64,000 nt of DNA from Flavobacterium sp. HBTb2-11-1 (GTDB lineage Bacteria > Bacteroidota > Bacteroidia > Flavobacteriales > Flavobacteriaceae), in NCBI RefSeq assembly GCF_009826975.1, contig NZ_WUMO01000004.1, positions 372,001 through 436,000 on the forward strand. Reading direction: 5' to 3'. How positions within the stretch are numbered: position 1 is the first letter of the stretch; the number at the start of each line of letters is the position of its first letter. The notes beneath the pieces are model-generated. The model ran no database searches. It was not told where the DNA came from and saw only the letters and a list, made by a program, of their open reading frames with translations. Shown here in pieces: positions 44,455 through 52,065 of this stretch. Position numbers and translations under genes: made by a program.

Positions 44455-44589
44455 TGCAAAACAATCAAAGGAGAAATCCTTAAAACTTTTTTAAGTTAAC
44501 ATAAACGAATACCTCGTCATGGTGAAGGAACAGGAAACTGTCCTAAATCATTCCTTTGAATGTTTTGCACACCTAAAGCGAGGTATTCG
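44455..44589 (+). ncRNA. Pseudoknot-capable structured leader RNA of the 93-aa gene
   Basis: Segment A (44455-44472) is complementary to A' (44552-44569) at 17 of 18 bases. Segment B, CGAATACCTCG (44506-44516), is perfectly complementary to B' (44579-44589). The order A-B-A'-B' is that of an H-type pseudoknot. Alternatives are AAGGA-gaaa-TCCTT (within A) and ACAG-gaaa-CTGT (44530-44541), both with GNRA loops. A' ends TTTTGCA, which could also pair with the start codon region (ATGCAAAA at 44610). A regulatory switch is inferred. Confidence 0.6.
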
Positions 44590-44609
44590 CGCATCTAAAA
44601 TTTTCTATT

Positions 44610-44891
44610 ATGCAAAAAGAAAATCAAAAAACAACACATCGTGATGTAGTGCCATCCGTACTTAATTTCCTTTCAGACGAAATGTTTGATGGAGATTACA
44701 AAGAACAGCCCCTGTATTTGCAGGAAATCTTCGAGCTATTAATGCATACAGAGTTTGGCGACGATATCAATTTAAGGCACAAAATCCTGAGCTGTTTAAG
44801 AACCAGCCGAAATCTGGCAGAAGCCTTATCGCCATTTTCAGAGAAACAGATTTATAAGGCTTGTAGTAGGAATCGTAAATTATCTCAATAA
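44610..44891 (+). CDS. Conserved-looking hypothetical protein (93 aa) behind a structured leader
   Basis: A 93-residue soluble, helical, acidic protein (PSVLNFLSDEMFDGDYKEQP in the first third, LRTSRNLAEALSPFSEKQIY near the end). It has no membrane segment and no catalytic motif I recognise. It is a separate transcription unit with its own -7 box, a long structured leader and a strong terminator. Nothing links it to the AAA_13 gene upstream except position. The leader suggests that its expression is controlled after transcription starts. Confidence 0.7.
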   Translation: MQKENQKTTHRDVVPSVLNFLSDEMFDGDYKEQPLYLQEIFELLMHTEFGDDINLRHKILSCLRTSRNLAEALSPFSEKQIYKACSRNRKLSQ

Positions 44892-44896
44892 AAACT

Positions 44897-44930
44897 CAAA
44901 TCCCGGCAATTGGTATTGCCGGGATTTGTT
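44897..44930. terminator. Bidirectional terminator
   Basis: The stem AAATCCCGGCAAT / ATTGCCGGGATTT has the loop TGGT and lies between the convergent 93-aa gene and the histidine kinase gene. Confidence 0.9.
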
Positions 44931-44957
44931 TTAAGCAGGATTTTTAAATAAAAATAT

Positions 44958-45752
44958 TTAATCCTGTAATGGATACTCAAACAATAACCGAAGCCCTTTT
45001 TGAACAGGAATAATTTTAAAAGTTCCGTTTATGCCTTCCATTCTTAAAGACATATTGCTCATGCCATTTCCTTTTTGTGTGGTTTCAGATAATCCAATTC
45101 CGTTATCGGTAATCGTAATGCTGAAAGAATTTTCATTTTGGTCAAAATCAATAAAAATCTCATTTGTCTGGCTGTGTTTGTATATGTTGTGAACGGCTTC
45201 TTTAACCGCTAGAAAAAGATTTCGTCTGGCTTTTACCGTTAAATTGGTTTTTTGTTCGAGAATGTTCGAATTAAAGTTTGATTCGATATTGGTTTTACTC
45301 AAGAAACGTTTGATGTACAAAGTGGTATATTCTATAAAATTGTCAACAGTATCGTTTTGCGAGTTCAAACTCCAAAGAATTTCGCGCATGGCTAAATTCA
45401 TGTCTTCAGAAGTGTTTATAATAGCTTCTAAATCTTCAGAATAACTTTCCTGTGGCATTTTATATTTTAAGAACTCAGCCTGAAGTTTTATGGCCGAAAT
45501 TCCCGCACCCAGATCGTCGTGCATATCTTGCGAAATACGCTCTCTTTCGAGCTGAATGGCTTTTTGGCGTTCTAATTCCTTTTGCAGTAATTGGTTCTGG
45601 AATTCGCTTTCTTTTATTTGGTTTTCCTGTTGCTGAATCAGCTGTTTTTTGTTGTAAATAAAAACCATCATAATAATGAAGCATACAAACAACAGCATTA
45701 TGATAATGGCGATAATGTAGGTTAGTTTTATTTCTGGGGGCAGTTCTCTCAT
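44958..45752 (-). CDS. Sensor histidine kinase (HisKA_3/NarX-LiaS type)
   Basis: A 264-residue kinase with one membrane segment (about 10-32, YIIAIIIMLLFVCFIIMMVF), a charged coiled-coil linker (about 36-72), a dimerisation domain with the phosphoacceptor H78 (RISQDMHDDLGAG) and an ATPase domain (KEAVHNIYKHSQ near 190, TDNGIGL near 220). It lacks a periplasmic sensor domain, so the signal may come through the membrane protein encoded just before it. Its start overlaps that gene's stop by four bases. Partner of the response regulator at the head of the operon. Confidence 0.9.
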   Translation of the reverse strand: MRELPPEIKLTYIIAIIIMLLFVCFIIMMVFIYNKKQLIQQQENQIKESEFQNQLLQKELERQKAIQLERERISQDMHDDLGAGISAIKLQAEFLKYKMPQESYSEDLEAIINTSEDMNLAMREILWSLNSQNDTVDNFIEYTTLYIKRFLSKTNIESNFNSNILEQKTNLTVKARRNLFLAVKEAVHNIYKHSQTNEIFIDFDQNENSFSITITDNGIGLSETTQKGNGMSNMSLRMEGINGTFKIIPVQKGLRLLFEYPLQD

Positions 45753-46384
45753 TTTTTTATGTTTTTTGCGATTGTCTCGTATTCAATTAGAGCTTTAAAG
45801 AATAAAAGATACATAACGCAGTTTATCGCATATAAAAATTCTCTGAGTAATTCTAAAAAAGCCTGATCTTCGATATTAAAAAAATCTCTTGGAACAACTC
45901 TAAAGATAAAAAAACAACTCCAAAGAAGTAAACCTGTCGAAATCCAAAAATTAGGATCGTTTGTAATTTTAGATTCTGAAGGCAAAGCAATTTTTTGATA
46001 AAACCAAAATATGCTAAATACAATGTAAAAAATAGGTAATACTATTATTAACAAAGTGCCTATTTCTTCCTTTGAAAAAAATGAGAATAATAAAACGCTT
46101 AAAGATATTATACCAGATACAAAGTGAACTTTCTTTCTTAACTTTTTTTGAAATGACTTAGCATAATAGAACCAGAAAAATGCAATACAAAAAACACAAT
46201 AAACGGTGTATTGAAAACCCCAATCTTTTTTAAGTAAAATAATTATCCAGGAAGATAATTCTATAAGAAAGGTAATAAGAAGATATACAAACAAATAGTT
46301 CTGGCTAGAAAGACTAAATTTTCTAACCAAAACTATTGATTTTAATAGTGTTATAAGTAATATTATCTCATAAAGATATATCAT
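45749..46384 (-). CDS. Polytopic membrane protein of the two-component operon
   Basis: A 211-residue integral membrane protein with about six or seven hydrophobic segments (IILLITLLKSIVLV, LFVYLLITFLIELSSWIIIL, FCIAFFWFYYAKSF and others). I do not recognise a family. It lies between a hypothetical protein and the histidine kinase, with four-base and one-base overlaps. The kinase has a membrane anchor but no sensor domain, so this protein is the natural candidate for the signal-perceiving partner. That is inference from gene order. Confidence 0.75.
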   Translation of the reverse strand: MIYLYEIILLITLLKSIVLVRKFSLSSQNYLFVYLLITFLIELSSWIIILLKKDWGFQYTVYCVFCIAFFWFYYAKSFQKKLRKKVHFVSGIISLSVLLFSFFSKEEIGTLLIIVLPIFYIVFSIFWFYQKIALPSESKITNDPNFWISTGLLLWSCFFIFRVVPRDFFNIEDQAFLELLREFLYAINCVMYLLFFKALIEYETIAKNIKK

Positions 46385-47040
46385 TAAGGTCTAAGGTTTC
46401 CTAGGTCGTAACCATCGCTTTCGCCGTATAGCTCTTTTTTATTAAATAGGGCATGAACACAAAAAGCAATTCTATTTTTTCTTTCTGTAAAATGAGCCGA
46501 AAGTTCATGATCTATACCAACAGGGGAATACTTAAACATGTTGAATTTTAAGTTATATATATCTGAATATTCTTTTTCCATTATATCTAAGAAGCCATTA
46601 ATTTCTTGTAAAGAATATGAGATTAAAGTGTCTTTTTTATTTCCAGGATGAATAGGTAGTTTAGCTCCTATTTTATTCGTAAAATCCTTTTTCATTTGCC
46701 TGAAATCTTTAGGTATTAATTGATCATTTTCCAAGATGTATAAAACATCATCGTCAGCAAGTTTATTTTGTTTAATATCACATTCTTCATTATCAGAAAA
46801 AGATAAACCTAAATTGAGATAATCACCTTTTTGAATATAATAAAATTTGCAAAATGTTTTATTATTATTGCCAGAAAGTGCTTTTTTAAATGCTGCTACA
46901 TCTAAAAGAAAACTTTCGGTCAATCCATCAATGCCTAATTCTTTATAATTTTTTATAAAGGTATCTTCCGTGTCTTTATCGATCTTTTTTATAAAATCAA
47001 TTGCATCAATTCCTTTTTGTTTGAGTTTTTCTAGTTCCAT
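46384..47040 (-). CDS. Hypothetical cytoplasmic protein of the two-component operon
   Basis: A 218-residue soluble protein without signal peptide or membrane segment. It starts with a charged helix (KLKQKGIDAIDFIKKIDKDT) and has mixed alpha/beta content after it. No family or active site is recognised. It is directly behind the response regulator (five-base gap), and its stop overlaps the membrane-protein start. Conserved placement would suggest a regulator or output of the system; from one genome I can only note the tight operon. Confidence 0.7.
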   Translation of the reverse strand: MELEKLKQKGIDAIDFIKKIDKDTEDTFIKNYKELGIDGLTESFLLDVAAFKKALSGNNNKTFCKFYYIQKGDYLNLGLSFSDNEECDIKQNKLADDDVLYILENDQLIPKDFRQMKKDFTNKIGAKLPIHPGNKKDTLISYSLQEINGFLDIMEKEYSDIYNLKFNMFKYSPVGIDHELSAHFTERKNRIAFCVHALFNKKELYGESDGYDLGNLRP

Positions 47041-47045
47041 GATTT

Positions 47046-47675
47046 TTAGTTTTTGGTGTTAAACTTATTAATAGCTTCAATTTTATTATTTACTTGTAAT
47101 TTTCTGTAGATGTTGCCAATATGCTTTTTTATAGTGTCGATGGTGACATTCTTTTTATCGGCAATTTCTTTGTAGAGTAGTCCTTGTGCCAGCAGTTCGA
47201 GAACTTCTTTTTCGGTTACGGTAAGCAAGGCCAAACTTTGCACCTGTACTTTCGATTCCTGAAAATGCTGTAGAACACGTTTTGCAATTGCAAAACTCAT
47301 AGGTGCGCCTCCGTTATGCGCTTCGAGAATGGCTTGAATAATTTTGTCAAGCGGATCGCCTTTTACGAGATAACCGCTTGCACCGGCGCGCAAAGCCGAA
47401 AAGATTTTTTCGTCATTTTCAAAACTGGTGCACATTATAAAATGAGTTCCAGGCATGAGTTCTCTTAATTCAAAGACGATATCAATTCCAGATAAATCCT
47501 GCAGGTTTATGTCCATTAAAACCACATCTGGTTCAACAATTTCTAGTTTTTGCAAAGCGGTTTTGCCATTAAAAAATTGGGCTGTACATTCCATGTCTTT
47601 CTGAAAATCGATTATGTTTTTCAGTGCTTGACTATAATTCTTATCGTCTTCTACTATGGCAACTTTTATTTTCAT
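47046..47675 (-). CDS. NarL/FixJ-type response regulator
   Basis: A 209-residue two-component regulator. The receiver domain has the acidic pair E9/D10/D11 (VEDDKN), the phosphoacceptor D55 (VVLMDINL) and a conserved lysine in LVKGDP. The LuxR-type helix-turn-helix is at about 148-205 (LTVTEKEVLELLAQGLLYKEIA, VTIDTIKKHIGNIYRKL). It heads the operon ending with the kinase. Both its own promoter and the divergent promoter contain an 18-base dyad that is the likely binding site. Confidence 0.92.
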   Translation of the reverse strand: MKIKVAIVEDDKNYSQALKNIIDFQKDMECTAQFFNGKTALQKLEIVEPDVVLMDINLQDLSGIDIVFELRELMPGTHFIMCTSFENDEKIFSALRAGASGYLVKGDPLDKIIQAILEAHNGGAPMSFAIAKRVLQHFQESKVQVQSLALLTVTEKEVLELLAQGLLYKEIADKKNVTIDTIKKHIGNIYRKLQVNNKIEAINKFNTKN

Positions 47676-47693
47676 GAGCTAACATTTTCATTA

Positions 47694-47741
47694 CAAAGTT
47701 GTACAATATCCCTACTGATCACAATTACCCTTTCGGGTGAT
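47694..47741 (-). promoter_or_regulatory. Promoter of the two-component operon with 18-bp dyad
   Basis: On the minus strand, CAACTTTG (47694-47701) is preceded by a 20-base spacer and TTG (47722-47724). The dyad ATTACCC-tttc-GGGTGAT (47724-47741, + strand reading) abuts the TTG. It is nearly the exact reverse complement of the second dyad at 47806-47823. Confidence 0.7.
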
Positions 47742-47805
47742 TTTTGAAATTAAGCTTAACGTGGATAAACTTACAAAAAAATAAAGAAGAACGTAAGAAA
47801 AAAAT

Positions 47806-47854
47806 ATCACCCAAAAGGGTAATTGATTGATATAGTGTTCTCAGGATACATTTG
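47806..47854 (+). promoter_or_regulatory. Promoter of the divergent target operon with 18-bp dyad
   Basis: The dyad ATCACCC-aaaa-GGGTAAT (47806-47823) abuts TTG (47823-47825). A 21-base spacer and TACATTTG (47847-47854) follow. The geometry mirrors that of the promoter of the two-component operon, so one activator probably serves both. Confidence 0.75.
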
Positions 47855-47882
47855 AAATGTTTAACCAAAAACATTAGAAATC

Positions 47883-49157
47883 ATGAAAAGAACCTTATTT
47901 ATTTATTTTTTATTCTTCGGAATTATGGGCTATAGCCAGGTTGCGACTAAAATTATAGAAATTGATTTAAGCAAACCACACAAAAATAGTGTTGCAATTT
48001 ATAAAGATTCATCATCAAAAGATTTAGACAGTAGCAAGTGGCTTTCTATAAAGTCAAGAGAATTGGTTTCGATTAAATTAATAAACGGGAATCCATTAAA
48101 GTACAATTATAAAATAGATACTAAAAGCATTTCTTTTTTTAATGATAAAAATATAACTGCTGAGGAAACAAAAAAAGATGCAAAAAAAGAAGTTGATTCA
48201 TTGCAGGAATCTCTCACTGCTAAAAATAGAATGTCTTTGGAAGATATTTTAAAACAGAATGAAGAATTAATAAAAGATATTGATAATTTAAATATCGAAG
48301 TAGAAAGCTTGTATAAAATTTTGACTCAAAAAAACACTCTTCTTGAAAGTGATTATGGTAAAAGAGAAGAATTTCTTAAAACAGCAAAAGAAAATTTGAA
48401 GGTAAGCTATAGTTCAGTAAATAGTTTTGAACAATTGGATGCTGATTCTCAAAGTGAACAGATTAAAGAGAAATTGCTTCTAACAAAAGAGAAAGCAGAA
48501 AAAAGTGTAGATGAAATTGTGCAAAAATTCTATACTATAGATTTAGATGTCCATACTTTACCAGTCGATGTACAAGGGAAAAATATTGATGTTGTAGAAT
48601 TTAAATTGCACCGTTTTGATAAAATAACCAAAGAAGAAGATATCAATTTTGCTCCCAAGCCCTATAACATCTGGATTAAAGGAGGTTTAAAAATTGATGT
48701 TAGTGCTGGACTATTTTTTACTTCGCTGTATGACGAAGAATATGATAAACAAGACGACCCTGCAATTCCAGGTAACAAAATAATCACTCTAAAAAATAGT
48801 GGTGATTATGATATTGCATTTGGTTCTACAATAAATACCTATATCCGAATGAATTCATGGGTAGTGCCAACGCTTAATTTTGGAGCCGTGTTAACCAAAA
48901 GTGAAAAGTTACAAGTGCTTTTTGGAGTTGGTGCCATATTAGGAAAACAAGAACGTATTATATTTTCAACAGGCGTTTCTATGGGAAAAGTAGATAGAAT
49001 TGCTGATTCTTATTCAGTTGGAGGTTCTTATAACTTAGGGAGTACAGGCACTATACCTACACAAAGCCAATTTAAATTTGGGCACTTTTTTGGAATAACT
49101 TACAATTTATCTAAAGTAAAGAAAATCAGTCTCGATAAAGGAATTGAAGAAAACTAA
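47883..49157 (+). CDS. Exported coiled-coil/beta-barrel-like protein, target of the two-component system
   Basis: A 424-residue exported protein with a signal peptide (FIYFLFFGIMGYSQVATK). Residues about 95-215 are a charged coiled coil (ETKKDAKKEVDSLQESLT, NEELIKDIDNLNIEVESLY). The C-terminal 180 residues are beta-rich with alternating hydrophobics, like a small outer-membrane barrel (KIDVSAGLFFTSLYDEE, KFGHFFGITYNLS). No family is recognised. It is the first gene behind the mirror-dyad promoter and is followed by the DUF4403 lipoprotein, so an envelope-related output of the two-component system is likely. Confidence 0.72.
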   Translation: MKRTLFIYFLFFGIMGYSQVATKIIEIDLSKPHKNSVAIYKDSSSKDLDSSKWLSIKSRELVSIKLINGNPLKYNYKIDTKSISFFNDKNITAEETKKDAKKEVDSLQESLTAKNRMSLEDILKQNEELIKDIDNLNIEVESLYKILTQKNTLLESDYGKREEFLKTAKENLKVSYSSVNSFEQLDADSQSEQIKEKLLLTKEKAEKSVDEIVQKFYTIDLDVHTLPVDVQGKNIDVVEFKLHRFDKITKEEDINFAPKPYNIWIKGGLKIDVSAGLFFTSLYDEEYDKQDDPAIPGNKIITLKNSGDYDIAFGSTINTYIRMNSWVVPTLNFGAVLTKSEKLQVLFGVGAILGKQERIIFSTGVSMGKVDRIADSYSVGGSYNLGSTGTIPTQSQFKFGHFFGITYNLSKVKKISLDKGIEEN

Positions 49158-49262
49158 TAACTGCGAACCATTCTCAATTTCTTAAAAACAGCTTTAATTA
49201 TGTTATGTGTGTAAGCTTTCAAAGTTGCACAAACCATGTTTAAATCATTAAAACCAATTACT

Positions 49263-51014
49263 ATGAACTGCACCAAATACTTATCAGTATTTGCAGCGGC
49301 AATTTTATTTGTAAGCTGCAAAAGTTATCAAGAGATAACAAAAAAACCAGAACATTTATATGAAGATGTCCAATTGCCTTCTTATGAAAGTAATTTGAAC
49401 CTTGCCTTAAAAGTGGACTTAACTACCCTAGAAAATAAATTAAATGATGTATTAAAAAAAGGGTACAGCATTTCTGATGACGGAACGTTTGAATATAAGT
49501 CTTGGATAAAAACAAAAGACCCTCTTTATGACCCGAATAAAACAATAAAGACAAAAGATCCATTATATAGTCCGAACAAATGGTTAAAAACGAAAGATCC
49601 TTTATATAATCCAAAAAAATGGTTGAAAGGACCTTTCGGAATAAAAACAAAAAATCCTTTGTATCATCCAAACAAATGGATAGAAACAAAAGATCCATTG
49701 TATCATCCAAATGAGTGGATAGAGACCAATAATCCCTTATATCATCCAAACGAATGGATTGAAACTAAAGGTCCAGCAGTAGCGATAGGGTATAAATATG
49801 ATGTTGACTTTAAGCTGAAGGAAGATATAAAATTATCTTATGTTGATGATAATACATTAAGAGTAACTGTTCCTATTTCATTTAATGGAGTTGTTGGGTT
49901 AAAAGGGAATTTACCTGCTGCCATTAAATTTGATAAGAAGAATTTTGATGGAGAAATACAGTTTTTTATTAATGCAAGTTTTTCGGTTACGCCAGAATGG
50001 TGCCCTAAAATTGGACTCGCTGTAACGCATTCTTGGATATCAAATCCGCAAATTGAAATCTTGGATAATATTTATATTTCTCTGACTGGAATGACAGATA
50101 AAAAGCTAAAAGATATTGAAAGCAATGTAAGTAAGTTAATAGATCAACAAATCAAATGTGAAATGATCACAGATATTGTTAAGGACAAATGGAAATATTA
50201 TGGCTTTGGTTTGCCAGCTCTGGCAAATGGAAAAGAATATCAATTGAATATTAATCCATCAAAAGCGGCATTGTCTGGGGTAAAGGTATCCAAGGATACT
50301 TTGGCTTTATATGCTGGTATAAAAGCAAATATTAGTCTTAATGACAAGATTATCAATACAACGACTTCACTTCCTTTATTAGAAGAGAAAACTCAAACGG
50401 AAAGTGAAATAAAAGCTTTTCTGCCATTGCTTATTAAATATAATGATATTGAATACACTGCTAATCAATATTTAAAAGACAATAAAGTAGTTCTAAAACC
50501 TGATATTGTTCTTAAACAAAAAGCTGAGGTCAAACTGCTTGAAATGAGTTTTTATCCAAATGGAGATGAAGTTGTGGTAGGAGTAAAACTAAAAGCTAAA
50601 TTGCCAGGAAATTTGTTCCCAGTTTCAGGATGGGTTTATTTATTGGGTAAACCAGTTATGACGAGCAATAAAAAATTTGAACTTCAAGACATAGATTTTA
50701 CAATGACGGTCGATAATAAATTTTATCCAACAATATCTACGCTTTTCAAACCTTTAATCATTAATGAAATAAAAAGACAAACAACACGAGATCTAACGAA
50801 TAATATTTTGGACATTAAGAAAAAAATATTTGAAAAAGTTAATACATTCAAACATGATGAGATAGGTTTTACTATTAATGACATTGATTTCGGAATTCAT
50901 GAGATTGTATTAGATAAAGAAGAAATAGCCTTAGTAGGTGAATTGAATTCTAAATTCAACATATTTCTAAAAAGTAAAAACGAACACAATGATTTTACTC
51001 AGAATGACAGATAA
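49263..51014 (+). CDS. DUF4403 family lipoprotein with six 13-residue repeats
   Basis: A 583-residue lipoprotein with the lipobox at LFVSC. Residues about 83-166 hold six near-identical 13-residue units of the type KTKDPLYxPNKWI, with one six-residue break. The rest is the DUF4403 fold (two large beta-rich halves; for example DIKLSYVDDNTLRVTVPI and GVKLKAKLPGNLFPVSG), of unknown function. I chose the ATG at 49263, which gives a compact signal peptide; an ATG at 49236 is in frame. It is second in the operon controlled by the mirror dyad. The repeat insert is unusual for the family, as far as I know. Confidence 0.78.
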   Translation: MNCTKYLSVFAAAILFVSCKSYQEITKKPEHLYEDVQLPSYESNLNLALKVDLTTLENKLNDVLKKGYSISDDGTFEYKSWIKTKDPLYDPNKTIKTKDPLYSPNKWLKTKDPLYNPKKWLKGPFGIKTKNPLYHPNKWIETKDPLYHPNEWIETNNPLYHPNEWIETKGPAVAIGYKYDVDFKLKEDIKLSYVDDNTLRVTVPISFNGVVGLKGNLPAAIKFDKKNFDGEIQFFINASFSVTPEWCPKIGLAVTHSWISNPQIEILDNIYISLTGMTDKKLKDIESNVSKLIDQQIKCEMITDIVKDKWKYYGFGLPALANGKEYQLNINPSKAALSGVKVSKDTLALYAGIKANISLNDKIINTTTSLPLLEEKTQTESEIKAFLPLLIKYNDIEYTANQYLKDNKVVLKPDIVLKQKAEVKLLEMSFYPNGDEVVVGVKLKAKLPGNLFPVSGWVYLLGKPVMTSNKKFELQDIDFTMTVDNKFYPTISTLFKPLIINEIKRQTTRDLTNNILDIKKKIFEKVNTFKHDEIGFTINDIDFGIHEIVLDKEEIALVGELNSKFNIFLKSKNEHNDFTQNDR

Positions 51015-51102
51015 TTATTGTAAACGGATTTTATAAAAAAAACGAACCCCTCAAGTATTAATCCTAATGGCTTTGTTATAAAAAATATATTTTCAGTATG
51101 TT

Positions 51103-51134
51103 TTGTTAAATTAATCTAAAATATACTACATTTG
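51103..51134 (+). promoter_or_regulatory. Promoter of the 30-residue peptide unit
   Basis: TTG (51103-51105), a 21-base spacer and TACATTTG (51127-51134): an excellent match to the Bacteroidota consensus, about 30 bases before the ATG. Confidence 0.8.
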
Positions 51135-51165
51135 TATCTGTAATTAATAATAGAAAAAAATACAT

Positions 51166-51258
51166 ATGAAATATTCATCAAGCCCATTTTTTGAACGTTT
51201 GGCCGGAGATTTTCCAGCTAATTGCTCAGGATGCGTATGTATTTTTATGAAATTATGA
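51166..51258 (+). CDS. Very small peptide gene (30 aa) with CxxCxC
   Basis: A 30-codon frame from ATG to TGA. The peptide starts MKYSSSPFFERLAGDFPAN and continues CSGCVCIFMKL, with three cysteines in a CxxCxC pattern near the C-terminus. It is too short for normal gene finders. The strong promoter and terminator show that a transcript of about 180 bases is very probably made; whether the peptide or the RNA is the product is open. Possible roles are a toxin, a metal-binding microprotein or a leader peptide; none is proven. Confidence 0.5.
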   Translation: MKYSSSPFFERLAGDFPANCSGCVCIFMKL

Positions 51259-51292
51259 TCTAGAATTTAGAGTCAAACTCATCATAGAATAG

Positions 51293-51323
51293 AAAAGCGT
51301 CCTCATTTTAGGACGCTTTTTTT
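51293..51323 (+). terminator. Terminator of the 30-aa peptide unit
   Basis: The stem AAAAGCGTCC / GGACGCTTTT has the loop TCATTTTA and is followed by T residues. Confidence 0.88.
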
Positions 51324-51593
51324 GTTTTAAAGCACTTCGACTTCCCTCAGTGTGACAAAAGAGAACAACAAAATGATAAAGAAAGCAAAACAGAACTAAA
51401 AAAACTAAAAAAATATTTAACCAAAATGTTTAATGATTAATAAAATAGAGAGATATAGTCTTGGAAAGTAATCTGATGAGTAACAGTCATTTGATACAAA
51501 AGTGAGATCTGCACCAGTTTGCGGACAGGAATTTCTTTGTCTTTATTTTTGACTTAACTAACTGATAATTAGAAAATTATTCTTAAAAAATAT

Positions 51594-51625
51594 TTGGAAA
51601 TATGAATTTTTCCATCATATCTTTG
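51594..51625 (+). promoter_or_regulatory. Promoter of the 31-residue peptide unit
   Basis: TTG (51594-51596), a 21-base spacer and TATCTTTG (51618-51625). The leader to the ATG at 51708 is about 75 bases and is nearly all A, C and T with repeated AACAAT-like units. Between the two peptide units (51324-51593) no other gene is supported. Confidence 0.78.
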
Positions 51626-51707
51626 CCGAACAAAATTGAAACAAATTGCAATAACAATAACAATAGCAATTACAATAAATAACAACAACAATTAAAAAAT
51701 AAATAAA

Positions 51708-51803
51708 ATGAGTTTTAAATTATACATACATAACCCAGGACTAGTAGCAGCGGCTTCGGACCGTGAACGCTTTTACATGTTGGTGCATCAATATAGGCAA
51801 TAG
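51708..51803 (+). CDS. Very small peptide gene (31 aa)
   Basis: A 31-codon frame from ATG to TAG giving MSFKLYIHNPGLVAAASDRE followed by RFYMLVHQYRQ, a basic, partly amphipathic peptide without a signal or membrane segment. Like the 30-codon unit 450 bases upstream, it has its own consensus promoter and terminator, so a short transcript is likely. The long unstructured leader is unusual and could allow efficient ribosome loading without a Shine-Dalgarno sequence. The function is unknown; a regulatory RNA is the main alternative. Confidence 0.5.
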   Translation: MSFKLYIHNPGLVAAASDRERFYMLVHQYRQ

Positions 51804-51827
51804 GATAGTTATATCGTATTTGTTATG

Positions 51828-51856
51828 AAGCACCTTTAATCGGGTGCTTTTTTTGT
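51828..51856 (+). terminator. Terminator of the 31-aa peptide unit
   Basis: The stem AAGCACC / GGGTGCTT has a loop of about 8 bases and a run of seven T. Confidence 0.87.
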
Positions 51857-51957
51857 GGCTATTGTTAGCCACGAAGGCACAAAGGCGCTAAGATTTAACA
51901 AAAGATAAAAAGAAGACTTTGTGCCTTAGTCCCGATAGCTATCGGGATAGCGGCAAG
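51855..51957. repeat. Dispersed palindromic repeats
   Basis: GTGGCT-attgtt-AGCCAC (51855-51872) is followed by CGAAGGCACAAAGGCGC and by ACTTTGTGCCTTAG. TCCCGATAGCTATCGGGA lies at about 51931-51948. Similar CCCGATAG palindromes occur at about 52290 and 52892. These are typical dispersed intergenic repeats of flavobacteria. Confidence 0.65.
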
Positions 51958-51967
51958 AGAAAGAAAT

Positions 51968-52004
51968 ACGCAAAATAACTGCGCAGAACGATTGTAATAT
52001 TTGT
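51968..52004 (+). promoter_or_regulatory. Shared dyad promoter, copy 4
   Basis: TACGCA-aaataac-TGCGCA (within 51968-51987) is followed by AATATTTG ending at 52004, 24 bases from the start of the right half, exactly as in copies 1 and 2 some 15 kb away. It would transcribe the region of the small ORF at 52066, the 167-aa protein and perhaps the exonuclease. Confidence 0.72.
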
Positions 52005-52065
52005 TCATGAAAGAATAAAAATGAAGTAAAAAGTAGGAACCGTTAGTGGTAAACACTGGCAGTTT

